DNA of 8,168 nucleotides, taken from Candidatus Hodarchaeota archaeon (GTDB lineage Archaea; Asgardarchaeota; Heimdallarchaeia; Hodarchaeales; YT1-057). Shown piece by piece: positions 1 through 5,404 of the stretch. The stretch's first letter is position 1. Every line of letters starts with the position of its first letter. Position numbers and translations under genes: made by a program. The stretch spans positions 1 through 8,168 of the forward strand of contig JAEOTI010000021.1 in the NCBI GenBank assembly GCA_016839955.1, in the 5' to 3' direction. The notes under the pieces were generated by a model. That model saw only the letters and a list, made by a program, of their open reading frames with translations, ran no database searches and was not told the DNA's origin.

Positions 1-250
1 AAGGATATACTGGGGGGGTATCAATAATAAAAAGTTCCTTTTCAGGTGCTATGATACAGTTTGATGGTTCTTTTGACTCTTCCGCCCAAAGTAGTTGAAT
101 TTCTTTTTCTAAATGATGACTCCACTTTTTTTCTATCAGGTGGTTAAACCTGAAATCGCCTCCTAGTTTTGTCCATAATATCGACCTCCGTTTCTTTTTA
201 AGCTTTAAGGACGAAAATAATTTATTAACATAGTTTAAAAACCTATCCAC
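1..250 (-). CDS. valS: Class I aminoacyl-tRNA synthetase, probably valyl-tRNA synthetase; N-terminal 83 residues only, gene continues off the left edge
   Basis: The enzyme charges a tRNA with its amino acid in the cytoplasm. The visible frame reads ...FNHLIEKKWSHHLEKEIQLLW (about residues 35-55), then FIIDTPPVYP at the window edge. A 'kW...E.EI..lW' segment followed by 'IDTPP.YPS' just before the HIGH signature is typical of archaeal ValRS; the HIGH motif itself would lie just outside the window, so the amino acid specificity is inferred. The frame is open from a GTG at 250, the only ATG/GTG/TTG codon in frame, but that start has no Shine-Dalgarno site and lies just downstream of a TATA-like box. 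An ATG at 176 with a well-spaced GGAGG is in another frame and stops after 10 codons. The true start is therefore unclear, and a single-base indel near 150-176 is possible. The first 30 residues (very basic, KLKKKRR) may not be translated. Confidence 0.6.
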   Translation of the reverse strand, partial: MDRFLNYVNKLFSSLKLKKKRRSILWTKLGGDFRFNHLIEKKWSHHLEKEIQLLWAEESKEPSNCIIAPEKELFIIDTPPVYP

Positions 251-253
251 AGC

Positions 254-260
254 TTATAAA
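254..260 (-). promoter_or_regulatory. TATA-like box upstream of the aminoacyl-tRNA synthetase gene
   Basis: On the minus strand the sequence reads TTTATAA inside a longer A/T stretch, matching the archaeal TATA consensus. Archaeal transcription normally starts about 22-27 nt downstream, here near 232. That falls after the GTG at 250 and before the ATG at 176. The match is short and the surroundings are AT-rich, so this is only suggestive. Confidence 0.35.
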
Positions 261-684
261 TAATTTTAGAGAGTCTCCACTACCTTGACTAAAAAATATT
301 TGCCAATTAACCATGATATAGACTGTTTTGACTCTAACACCCCCCAAAAAAAACATTAACGCTACTTTTCAAACTATATGATAAATTGTTAAACAAGAAT
401 AGAGAAAATGTAAAAAATCCTTGAAATCGAGACGAAGAAGTAGTTGTAATAAAATTAGATGAGTGTATTAACTTGGTGATCCATCCTTTTCTCCTCTGAA
501 AGATGTGTAAATCAATAATTCAAAAACTTTCTCTTATTAGTCCCGTTATGTCGACTAGTAATTCTAAAGTGGATATGAATTGTTGTACAGAGGTTTTTTT
601 TAATATAAATCGCTGTAAAAAAGATTTTTTTATCATTTCCACATAAAGAATCGGTCGAGGAATTATTTAACAGTTCTATTTAGC

Positions 685-700
685 TCAAATGCCCATTTGA
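685..700. repeat. Perfect 7-bp inverted repeat with 2-bp spacer
   Basis: TCAAATG-CC-CATTTGA is perfectly palindromic and lies 58 bp past the end of the MFS coding region. It could be a dimeric regulator site or a small transcript-end hairpin, but no T-run follows directly on the minus strand. A 14-of-16 palindrome of this kind can also arise by chance in an intergenic region this long. Confidence 0.4.
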
Positions 701-758
701 CCTCGTAATTTGACACTGTTGACAAACTTATACTCAATAATTAATTTTCACTCTTTCT

Positions 759-2015
759 CTAAATATTTTGTAATCGAGCTATTTCTTTCTGAGTGGGAAT
801 AGTTACTTCAACAGGTACTTCTTCAGGAGTTATTGGTTCTCTAGATTCAGATATGAAAAAGGATAAAATAAAAGCCAGAGGTAGAAATAGTAACGCAAAA
901 AAGGGTAATATATATATTGAGTTAAAGGTGTCTACAAGTAACCCTCCAATTATTGCCCCCAATGCAGGCATTAACATGATCTCTGCATTGAGTAATCCCA
1001 TACCCCTTGATCTTTCCTTCAATTCAGTAAAATCAGCCATCATTGTCGTTATAGCTGGTGATAAGAAAGCATAAAGTGGAATAATCCACAAAATAATTGA
1101 AAATGTTGGAGCTCTTGTTATCGATGTAAAACTAAACCAGATAATATGAATTAGTAACGCTAATTGCAATAATGGTTTCCTACCCTTAGTATCTAGATAT
1201 TTACCAATAAGAAGAAGGACTGGAATAGCAATCAAGGTAGCAGCAGCGTTAGCATAACCAAAATGGTCTTCGATAATGCCAATTCCTTCCACGTAGTAGA
1301 TTGTGCTAAAAAGGAATAAAGCACCCGTACCAAAATGAGCTAGTGAACTAATAAGAAGAAGAAGAAAGATTTTACGTCGTTTTAGCATTGAAAGTAGTGA
1401 TACTTTGTTTGAATTGGATATTTTTTGTTGCTCATCTATCATTGGGGAATCATTAATTAAAGGCCCTTTTGGTGAAAATAGAACAATAAGACCTGCTAAG
1501 GCAATAATCAAGCCTGCAATTAGAAGCACAGTATGCATACCTAAAATTCTAAAGGCAGTTCCAGCACCAAGACTACCAAGGCACCACCCAGAGGAAGCAA
1601 AAAGTAATGCAAGGGAAGAAATAAATCCCTTATTGTCTGGGCTGCAAAGACTTGTAGCAAGGGAGATAGCCAAAGAGTAAAATACCAAAGTAATCATACT
1701 AAATGGGACAGCAATCAATAGAAACGAAATTGTAGAATTAGCAAAAATGCGAAGTAGAATAAATTGTACCATACCTATAACAGCTGAGAAACATATTAAC
1801 TCTCTTTGATTACCTCTGTTATCAGCTAACTTGGAAAAAAAAGTTAGACCAAATATAGAAAACATGCCTGGTAAGGCAATAGCAAGAGCCAATTCAAAAT
1901 AAGTTGGATTACCTAAATCCCTAAGTATCCAAAGTGAAACAAAAGGCCCATATAGGCTATATCCCAAATGCCAAAGACCAATGGCACCCATTACTGGCCA
2001 AAGTTGTTTATCCAT
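759..2015 (-). CDS. Major facilitator superfamily (MFS) transporter, 418 residues
   Basis: A polytopic membrane transporter with about 12 predicted helices, using ion gradients to move an unidentified small molecule. The MFS signature loop appears twice, as the internal duplication of the fold predicts: SKLADNRGNQREL (about residues 61-73, between helices 2 and 3) and GKYLDTKGRKPLL (about 271-283, between helices 8 and 9). A hydrophilic central loop spans about 185-212. The C-terminal 25 residues are polar and proline/glutamate rich, so cytoplasmic. The length is normal. The ATG at 2015 follows the acyltransferase stop by 3 nt, so the two are almost certainly co-transcribed and perhaps translationally coupled. 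The substrate cannot be read from the sequence; the acyltransferase partner makes a lipid or lysolipid cargo, as for LplT, worth considering, while drug or sugar export remains equally possible. Confidence 0.85.
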   Translation of the reverse strand: MDKQLWPVMGAIGLWHLGYSLYGPFVSLWILRDLGNPTYFELALAIALPGMFSIFGLTFFSKLADNRGNQRELICFSAVIGMVQFILLRIFANSTISFLLIAVPFSMITLVFYSLAISLATSLCSPDNKGFISSLALLFASSGWCLGSLGAGTAFRILGMHTVLLIAGLIIALAGLIVLFSPKGPLINDSPMIDEQQKISNSNKVSLLSMLKRRKIFLLLLISSLAHFGTGALFLFSTIYYVEGIGIIEDHFGYANAAATLIAIPVLLLIGKYLDTKGRKPLLQLALLIHIIWFSFTSITRAPTFSIILWIIPLYAFLSPAITTMMADFTELKERSRGMGLLNAEIMLMPALGAIIGGLLVDTFNSIYILPFFALLFLPLAFILSFFISESREPITPEEVPVEVTIPTQKEIARLQNI

Positions 2016-2018
2016 CGT

Positions 2019-2822
2019 TTAGATCCATCTATTAGGCCAATCAGCTGGTTTCAAAGCGTCTATTGCCTTCATGATCTCATCAGTAATCTTTTGTGAAGTC
2101 TCTTTCCCTGAAGGAAGTTGATAGTACTTCCGAAGATTGAGTGGTTTTCCAAAAATTATCTCGATTCGTAAAGCTCGAGGACCTCGACCTATTCGGAAAC
2201 CTCCACTGACAGGCATCATGTCTTCAATGCCTGCTAAGAAGGCAGGAACTACCGTAGCTTTTGTCTCATGAGCGACCCAACCTGCTCCAATTCTTGCTGA
2301 TTGAAGGTTACCACTTTTAGGATTCTTATTTCGGGCTCCTTCGGGATAATAAACCATTAAATTCCCATCTTTTACTGCTTTTATTGAATACTCGACAGGA
2401 AAACGATCTTTACTCCGTTTCCTAACAGGATAGGTGTTTAATCGTCTAATCATGACACTGAAGAAGCGAACGAAACCACTGTAATGATAGAGTTTCTCAT
2501 CCGCCATAAAGAAGGGCGGACGAACTGGCATACCCATTCCCAACATGATTGAGTCCATATGGGATAAATGGTTAGACATGACTATAACTGGGCCTGATCG
2601 CGGAACATTTTTTGAACCAATAAAGCTGATTCGGTAGAAAAGGCGAAGTATAGAAGGAATGAACATTTTCAACAGGATATAGATAAACCAATGAACCTGG
2701 ATCTTTTCTTCTTTCCAATTACTCTTTTTATAGAACGCAGCATAATAATCAGGACCTCTACGAAACCTTCGGCGTTTTCGTTTAGCTTCTGTTAGTTTAG
2801 ACAAAGTTTGGAGTCCCCTCAA
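2019..2822 (-). CDS. 1-acyl-glycerol-3-phosphate acyltransferase (PlsC/LPLAT) family protein
   Basis: A membrane-associated acyltransferase of the glycerolipid family, which transfers an acyl chain to a lysophosphatidate-type acceptor. The family motifs occur in order: motif I NHLSHMD (HX4D, about residues 84-90), a motif II-like RLNTYPVRKR (about 127-136), motif III YPEGARN (about 159-165, the usual form being FPEGTRS), and motif IV VVPAFLAG (about 191-198). A strongly basic N-terminus (KRKRRRFRRG) precedes a hydrophobic stretch at about 45-62 that probably lies on or in the membrane. The start at 2822 is TTG; a second TTG at 2804 has GAGGGG ten bases upstream and may be the true start, giving a protein 6 residues shorter. 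The gene is 3 nt upstream of the MFS gene. PlsC proteins are unusual in archaea, whose lipids are isoprenoid ethers, so the acceptor is uncertain. Confidence 0.85.
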   Translation of the reverse strand: MRGLQTLSKLTEAKRKRRRFRRGPDYYAAFYKKSNWKEEKIQVHWFIYILLKMFIPSILRLFYRISFIGSKNVPRSGPVIVMSNHLSHMDSIMLGMGMPVRPPFFMADEKLYHYSGFVRFFSVMIRRLNTYPVRKRSKDRFPVEYSIKAVKDGNLMVYYPEGARNKNPKSGNLQSARIGAGWVAHETKATVVPAFLAGIEDMMPVSGGFRIGRGPRALRIEIIFGKPLNLRKYYQLPSGKETSQKITDEIMKAIDALKPADWPNRWI

Positions 2823-2842
2823 TATATTACAGACTAGAGGAG
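2815..2842 (-). promoter_or_regulatory. Possible Shine-Dalgarno-sequestering hairpin before the acyltransferase
   Basis: On the minus strand CTCCTC (2842-2837) can pair with the purine-rich GAGGGG (2820-2815) through six pairs including one G-U, with a 16-nt loop. GAGGGG is the best ribosome binding site for the TTG at 2804 and overlaps the TTG at 2822. The stem is short and the loop long, so it may be fortuitous. Confidence 0.2.
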
Positions 2843-2919
2843 GATTTCTTCTCGCGGTTAGTTAAGAGTTTAGGCTAAAGCTAGGACTCATAACTGATAA
2901 GTTTTAGAAATTTTAAAAA

Positions 2920-3237
2920 TTAAAATCGTCCCTCAGGACTCCAACCGCGCATTTTCGCCCTTTGGATTTCTTTCCATAAGTCATCTCGACGTTCTCCACT
3001 TTGAGGGTGGAAAGCATATCCATCAATCTCTACGCCCCCTTTATCACGGGCGAGAGATACCCAATATAATTCTAGGCGGGGATTTGGGTGTTTTAGAGGT
3101 TCGAAATTTACAAAGACAGAATCACCAGTTATTATTTCTTTAAATTTGTTAGCTTCTGGGAAATGGTATTCGCTACCTTCCGTTGTTACCACAACGACAT
3201 CCCTATCTTTTGCTTGTGCGGTTCCTTTCATTTCCAT
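2920..3237 (-). CDS. Small orphan protein, 105 residues, unknown function
   Basis: I do not recognise this family. The protein is soluble, without signal peptide, membrane segment or cysteine cluster. Residues 12-65 alternate short hydrophobic strands (DVVVVTT, DSVFVNFEPL, LELYWVSLA) with polar turns, suggesting a small beta-barrel, followed by a charged C-terminal part (about 75-105, ERRDDLWKEIQRAKMRGW). The ATG start is supported by AAGGG at 3244-3248 with a 6-nt spacer. The coding composition looks genuine. A diverged copy of its first 21 or so codons lies immediately upstream (see the repeat entry), so the ribosome binding site actually derives from duplicated coding sequence. It sits 97 bp upstream of the acyltransferase on the same strand; co-transcription is possible but not shown. 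TTTTT directly after the stop could be a weak terminator. Confidence 0.75.
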   Translation of the reverse strand: MEMKGTAQAKDRDVVVVTTEGSEYHFPEANKFKEIITGDSVFVNFEPLKHPNPRLELYWVSLARDKGGVEIDGYAFHPQSGERRDDLWKEIQRAKMRGWSPEGRF

Positions 3238-3305
3238 CGCTGACCCTTGCCTTCTGTTGTCATGAAATCTTTCGTTTGTGTAGTTCCTTTTATTTCCATC
3301 GCTGA
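3205..3305 (-). repeat. Diverged tandem duplication of the 105-residue gene's start, period 62 bp
   Basis: Segments 3205-3243 and 3267-3305 match at 34 of 39 positions; all five differences are transitions. Each carries TCAGCGATGGAAAT on the minus strand, so the start codon itself is duplicated. The similarity resumes beyond the core (ACAACRGAAGG) after a 12-nt difference, exactly four codons. Translations run MEMKGTAQAKD...TTEG for the gene and MEIKGTTQTKD..TTEG for the upstream copy. Because 62 is not a multiple of three, the copies are in different frames. Confidence 0.85.
3228..3299 (-). other. Upstream mini-ORF of 23 codons, remnant of the duplicated gene start
   Basis: ATG at 3299 opens a frame encoding MEIKGTTQTKD, then FMTTEGKGQRWK, and ends in TGA at 3230-3228, just inside the downstream gene. 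Its TGA overlaps the gene's third codon (ATG) as ATGA. Eleven of its first codons align with the real protein and the gap between copies is in frame, so it descends from coding sequence. It has no clear Shine-Dalgarno site of its own. It may be a dead fragment or a translated leader peptide affecting the downstream start. Confidence 0.5.
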
Positions 3306-3328
3306 AACCAGCCGAAGAGCTAGTTTCA
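3303..3328 (-). promoter_or_regulatory. Leader hairpin with 10-bp stem just before the mini-ORF
   Basis: On the minus strand TGAAACTAGC pairs with GCTGGTTTCA around a TCTTCG loop. All ten pairs form in minus-strand RNA (one is U-G), whereas on the plus strand the same position is a C/A mismatch, which favours a role in the leftward transcript. The hairpin ends 3 nt before the mini-ORF ATG. It shares bases 3321-3328 with the next hairpin, so both cannot form together. Confidence 0.45.
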
Positions 3329-3340
3329 AGAAAGAAACTA
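3321..3340 (-). promoter_or_regulatory. Alternative leader hairpin, perfect 7-bp stem
   Basis: TAGTTTC and GAAACTA form a perfect inverted repeat with a 6-nt loop. Its promoter-distal arm (on the minus transcript) is also the first arm of the 3303-3328 hairpin, which makes a switch-like pair of exclusive structures. No T-run follows either hairpin, so a translational effect would be more likely than termination. Confidence 0.4.
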
Positions 3341-3347
3341 AAATTAA

Positions 3348-3381
3348 AGCTAAAAAATATCTTCTAAGATTTTTTCTAGCT
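3348..3381. repeat. 34-bp near-perfect palindrome
   Basis: The two 16-base arms match at 14 of 16 positions around a 2-base centre: AGCTA at the outside, A/T runs in the middle, ATCTT/AAGAT at the inside. One of the two mismatches becomes a G-U pair in minus-strand RNA. It lies about 110 bp upstream of the 105-residue gene and 240 bp past the end of the winged-helix gene. It could be part of the structured leader, a bidirectional terminator for the upstream transcript, or a cruciform/regulator site. Confidence 0.5.
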
Positions 3382-3620
3382 GTAATTATGTAGCGCCTTC
3401 CTCCTTCTAATAATGATCTATTATGTCTTGAAAGATTAATTTTTCTTGAATAATTAACTGAAATTACATGTTAATTTTGTAGCTGCTTGATTCCTTTTTT
3501 ATCATACAATATGATATCAGTTCTATTCAGAGACTTTTCCATTTTGAAGGTATTATGATGAAATACTAGTAATAGATTTGTCCTTTTACGTGTTATTTTT
3601 ACCAAAATATATTTTTTGAT
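3382..3620. other. AT-rich spacer between the winged-helix gene and the structured leader
   Basis: With the palindrome and leader this forms a 383-bp region (3238-3620) lacking a normal gene. On the minus strand a frame is open from 3470 into the mini-ORF, encoding a basic-then-hydrophobic stretch (RRYFLALILVSFL), and a strong GGAGG sits at 3404-3400, but no ATG, GTG or TTG follows at a useful distance. Just after the stop of the winged-helix gene there is an imperfect A/T-only palindrome (about 3605-3632). Confidence 0.45.
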
Positions 3621-4664
3621 TTAAAAATATTTCAAAAGGCCTTCATTTTTGTGTTCTCGATACCACAACATTGCTGTGAAATATTGTGATGGAAGACTTA
3701 TTACTCCTTTCGATACTAGGTTATCAATTGCAGAAGCATAGGTAAAATGCACGTGCCAACAAATAAATTCTCCAAAATAATCAGAGCTACGTTTGCTTAC
3801 TTCAAAACTTGTGTAGATTTCTTCCAATTCAGTCTTTGCATCATTATAGATCCGAACTAGATCGTTGACATAAAGTCTCACGACTTTTAACCAATATTCT
3901 GCATCTTTTTGGTCTATTAACGGTATATTGAGTTTTTTTGACAAAGCTTGTGGGTTCTCAACTACTTTTTTATCAATTAGATTCCTAAACTTTTCTTCTA
4001 TGTCCTGACGAGCATTATTAAACTTACCATTAATGAAATTTCGTCCAAAGCTAAGGAAATACCAATTTGACCATGGAAGACTAATGTCTTCTTGTCCGTA
4101 CTTTCCTAGGGAAGATAAATCTCCTTCGATCATAAAGAAATAGTATCGAGCATCAGGGCGATCAGAACTCGGACGGGAAGGAGCAGGAAGAAGGAGGGTT
4201 CTATCTTTAGCTAAAGCTTCAAGTAATCCAATATCAAGTAAACGTCCTCCCACTAGTAAAAATGCAAGAGTTTGGAATGAATAACTCTTACTCACAGCTA
4301 AGTGGTTATAATGATCATCTAAGTCATTCCAGCGATTCAATAAATGAGATGCAAAAGATTGTCCAATATGAGATGCATGTTCAATGGTGAGTTGAGTCTC
4401 CTCACCATTTGCAATGAAAAAAGCTGGGTGATATTGTCCGTCAAATTCCTTAACCAAGTGAGCTTCAACAAGAGGTGTTAGTTCAGATTTAATTTCATTT
4501 ATTGTTAGATTGAAAATATCACCTAATTCTGAGATGGGAATTTTATCAAAAAGAGCACGCATCAGTTGTTTTCTCAGAGTTGTAAGAGCACCCCAGGGAT
4601 TACCGCTCCCAGCCATTGACATATATAGAGGAAGTTCTTCATAATAATTTTTAGTCGTATTCAT
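3621..4664 (-). CDS. Orphan winged-helix-like protein, 347 residues, unknown function
   Basis: I do not recognise the full-length family. Residues about 30-85 (TLRKQLMRALFDKIPISELGDIFNLTINEIKSELTPLVEAHLV) look like a winged helix-turn-helix: helix, ISELGDIF first helix, INEIKSELTPLVE recognition helix, then a short wing (KEFDGQYHP). The remaining 260 residues are a soluble alpha/beta or mainly helical region rich in aromatic residues (YYFFMIEG, WSNWYFLSFG, FICWHVHFTYA), with no transmembrane segment or enzyme motif I can name; it may be a ligand-sensing or protein-interaction domain. I chose the ATG at 4664 because AGGTG lies 9 nt upstream; a GTG at 4676 would add four residues but has poorer signals. 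The gene is isolated by 158 bp upstream and 383 bp downstream, consistent with a single-gene transcript. Transcription regulator is the simplest guess, not a demonstrated role. Confidence 0.7.
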   Translation of the reverse strand: MNTTKNYYEELPLYMSMAGSGNPWGALTTLRKQLMRALFDKIPISELGDIFNLTINEIKSELTPLVEAHLVKEFDGQYHPAFFIANGEETQLTIEHASHIGQSFASHLLNRWNDLDDHYNHLAVSKSYSFQTLAFLLVGGRLLDIGLLEALAKDRTLLLPAPSRPSSDRPDARYYFFMIEGDLSSLGKYGQEDISLPWSNWYFLSFGRNFINGKFNNARQDIEEKFRNLIDKKVVENPQALSKKLNIPLIDQKDAEYWLKVVRLYVNDLVRIYNDAKTELEEIYTSFEVSKRSSDYFGEFICWHVHFTYASAIDNLVSKGVISLPSQYFTAMLWYREHKNEGLLKYF

Positions 4665-4720
4665 CAGAGAAAACACCTATCTCAATAAAACTAGTCAGAG
4701 AAAAAAGGGTAAGTTTGAGA

Positions 4721-4728
4721 TTTTTTAA
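4721..4728 (-). promoter_or_regulatory. TATA-like box for the winged-helix gene
   Basis: The minus strand reads TTAAAAAA after ACC within the 158-bp gap. It lies about 60 nt before the ATG at 4664, which would give a leader of roughly 30-35 nt containing the AGGTG ribosome binding site. The match to the archaeal consensus is only fair. Two copies of TCAGAGAAAA (4664-4673 and 4695-4704, plus strand) lie near the predicted transcript start. Confidence 0.3.
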
Positions 4729-4834
4729 GGTCATGAAATGTGCAAATCCTCTTGGTAAATCTTTGATCCTAAGGAATTTAATCTCCAAGAATACTAAACT
4801 CGTTACTGAGAAAAATTTTCTATTGAATCCAGAA

Positions 4835-5404
4835 CTACTTAATAAGAATTTGATTATCGATGCCTAACTCATGCAGAATGCTTTTTAAACGATCTAATCT
4901 TCCAGTATCAGCATCAGCGGTCATTCCTTGCAAATAAGCATCAAAAGTATCCGCATCTTTGATAAGTTCTGCCATTGGACTTTCACTAACAGTTAACTTG
5001 TCACTATGTCCTAAGATGGATTTTACAATAAGTTCTAATTCTTCTTTGGTAATTTCTGGTAAATTCTCTTTCCAGTTTTCATTGTAATCTGAAATTATCT
5101 CTCGGATATGCTTTTCAGCTCTTAAAGCATGATCTGTAGAACTACCAGTTAGAAGTGTAAAAATATCATGAAGTGCACCAGTAATTCCTGCAAGTTCTGG
5201 ATCAATCCCTCGCTTGAGAGCAAGAACTTTGGCTAGTTGGGAGGTAGAATACATATGATGACTACTCCATACAATAGGAAAACGTCTGCCTTCTTCATTC
5301 ATCTGTTGAATCTTTGATTGAATCATTGCTAATACTCGGTTCAATCTCCAAACAGATAGACCATGACGCCCCTCAGGTGGAGTAATTGAATACATGTCTT
5401 TCAT
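4835..5404 (-). CDS. HD-domain metal-dependent phosphohydrolase, 189 residues
   Basis: HD-domain enzymes hydrolyse phosphate esters using one or two metal ions. The expected ligand set is present in order: H49/H50 (SSHHMYSTSQ), the H79-D80 pair (GALHDIF), H133 (ILGHSDK) and D150/D152 (KDADTFDAYL). The protein is cytoplasmic and of normal length for a single HD domain. I place the start at the ATG at 5404, which overlaps the dUTPase stop as ATGA and has GGGAG 7 nt upstream; a TTG at 5428 would add eight residues inside the upstream gene but lacks support. Overlap with the dUTPase gene implies one operon and translational coupling, so a nucleotide substrate (for example a dNMP, as for YfbR-type HD 5'-nucleotidases) is a sensible inference. 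Other HD substrates such as cyclic nucleotides cannot be excluded. Confidence 0.85.
   Translation of the reverse strand: MKDMYSITPPEGRHGLSVWRLNRVLAMIQSKIQQMNEEGRRFPIVWSSHHMYSTSQLAKVLALKRGIDPELAGITGALHDIFTLLTGSSTDHALRAEKHIREIISDYNENWKENLPEITKEELELIVKSILGHSDKLTVSESPMAELIKDADTFDAYLQGMTADADTGRLDRLKSILHELGIDNQILIK

Larger units (their letters stand above)
251..758. other. 508-bp AT-rich intergenic region
   Basis: This lies between the end of the MFS gene and the start of the synthetase gene, both on the minus strand. I see no convincing gene, tRNA or box C/D RNA in it. It contains a C6A8 run near 340-354, an A6-GA-T7 element at 617-631 and a T8 run at 594-601 that could act as T-run terminators, a 16-bp palindrome at 685-700, and three TTGAC repeats between about 697 and 727. 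A 33-codon frame on the plus strand near 548-649 has no ribosome binding site and poor composition. Confidence 0.6.

Noticed and set aside
548..649. 33-codon plus-strand frame (MSTSNSKVDMNCC...)
   Set aside because: It has no Shine-Dalgarno site or promoter signal, and its second half is mostly encoded by T and A homopolymers; nothing sets it apart from a chance frame.
793..1074. 93-codon plus-strand frame
   Set aside because: It is antisense to the MFS gene, low in complexity and without a ribosome binding site, so a shadow of the real gene.
1405..1680. 91-codon plus-strand frame
   Set aside because: It is antisense to the middle of the MFS gene, where the transmembrane codons leave the opposite frame open.
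3228..3470. 80-codon open minus-strand frame with a signal-peptide-like stretch leading into the mini-ORF
   Set aside because: The GGAGG at 3404-3400 is not followed by any ATG, GTG or TTG at a usable distance; the only upstream starter in frame is a TTG without a ribosome binding site. The DNA there is better explained by overlapping inverted repeats.
4664..4704. Two copies of TCAGAGAAAA 31 bp apart near the winged-helix gene start
   Set aside because: One copy overlaps the start codon and ribosome binding region and the motif is A-rich; two copies are not enough to claim an operator.
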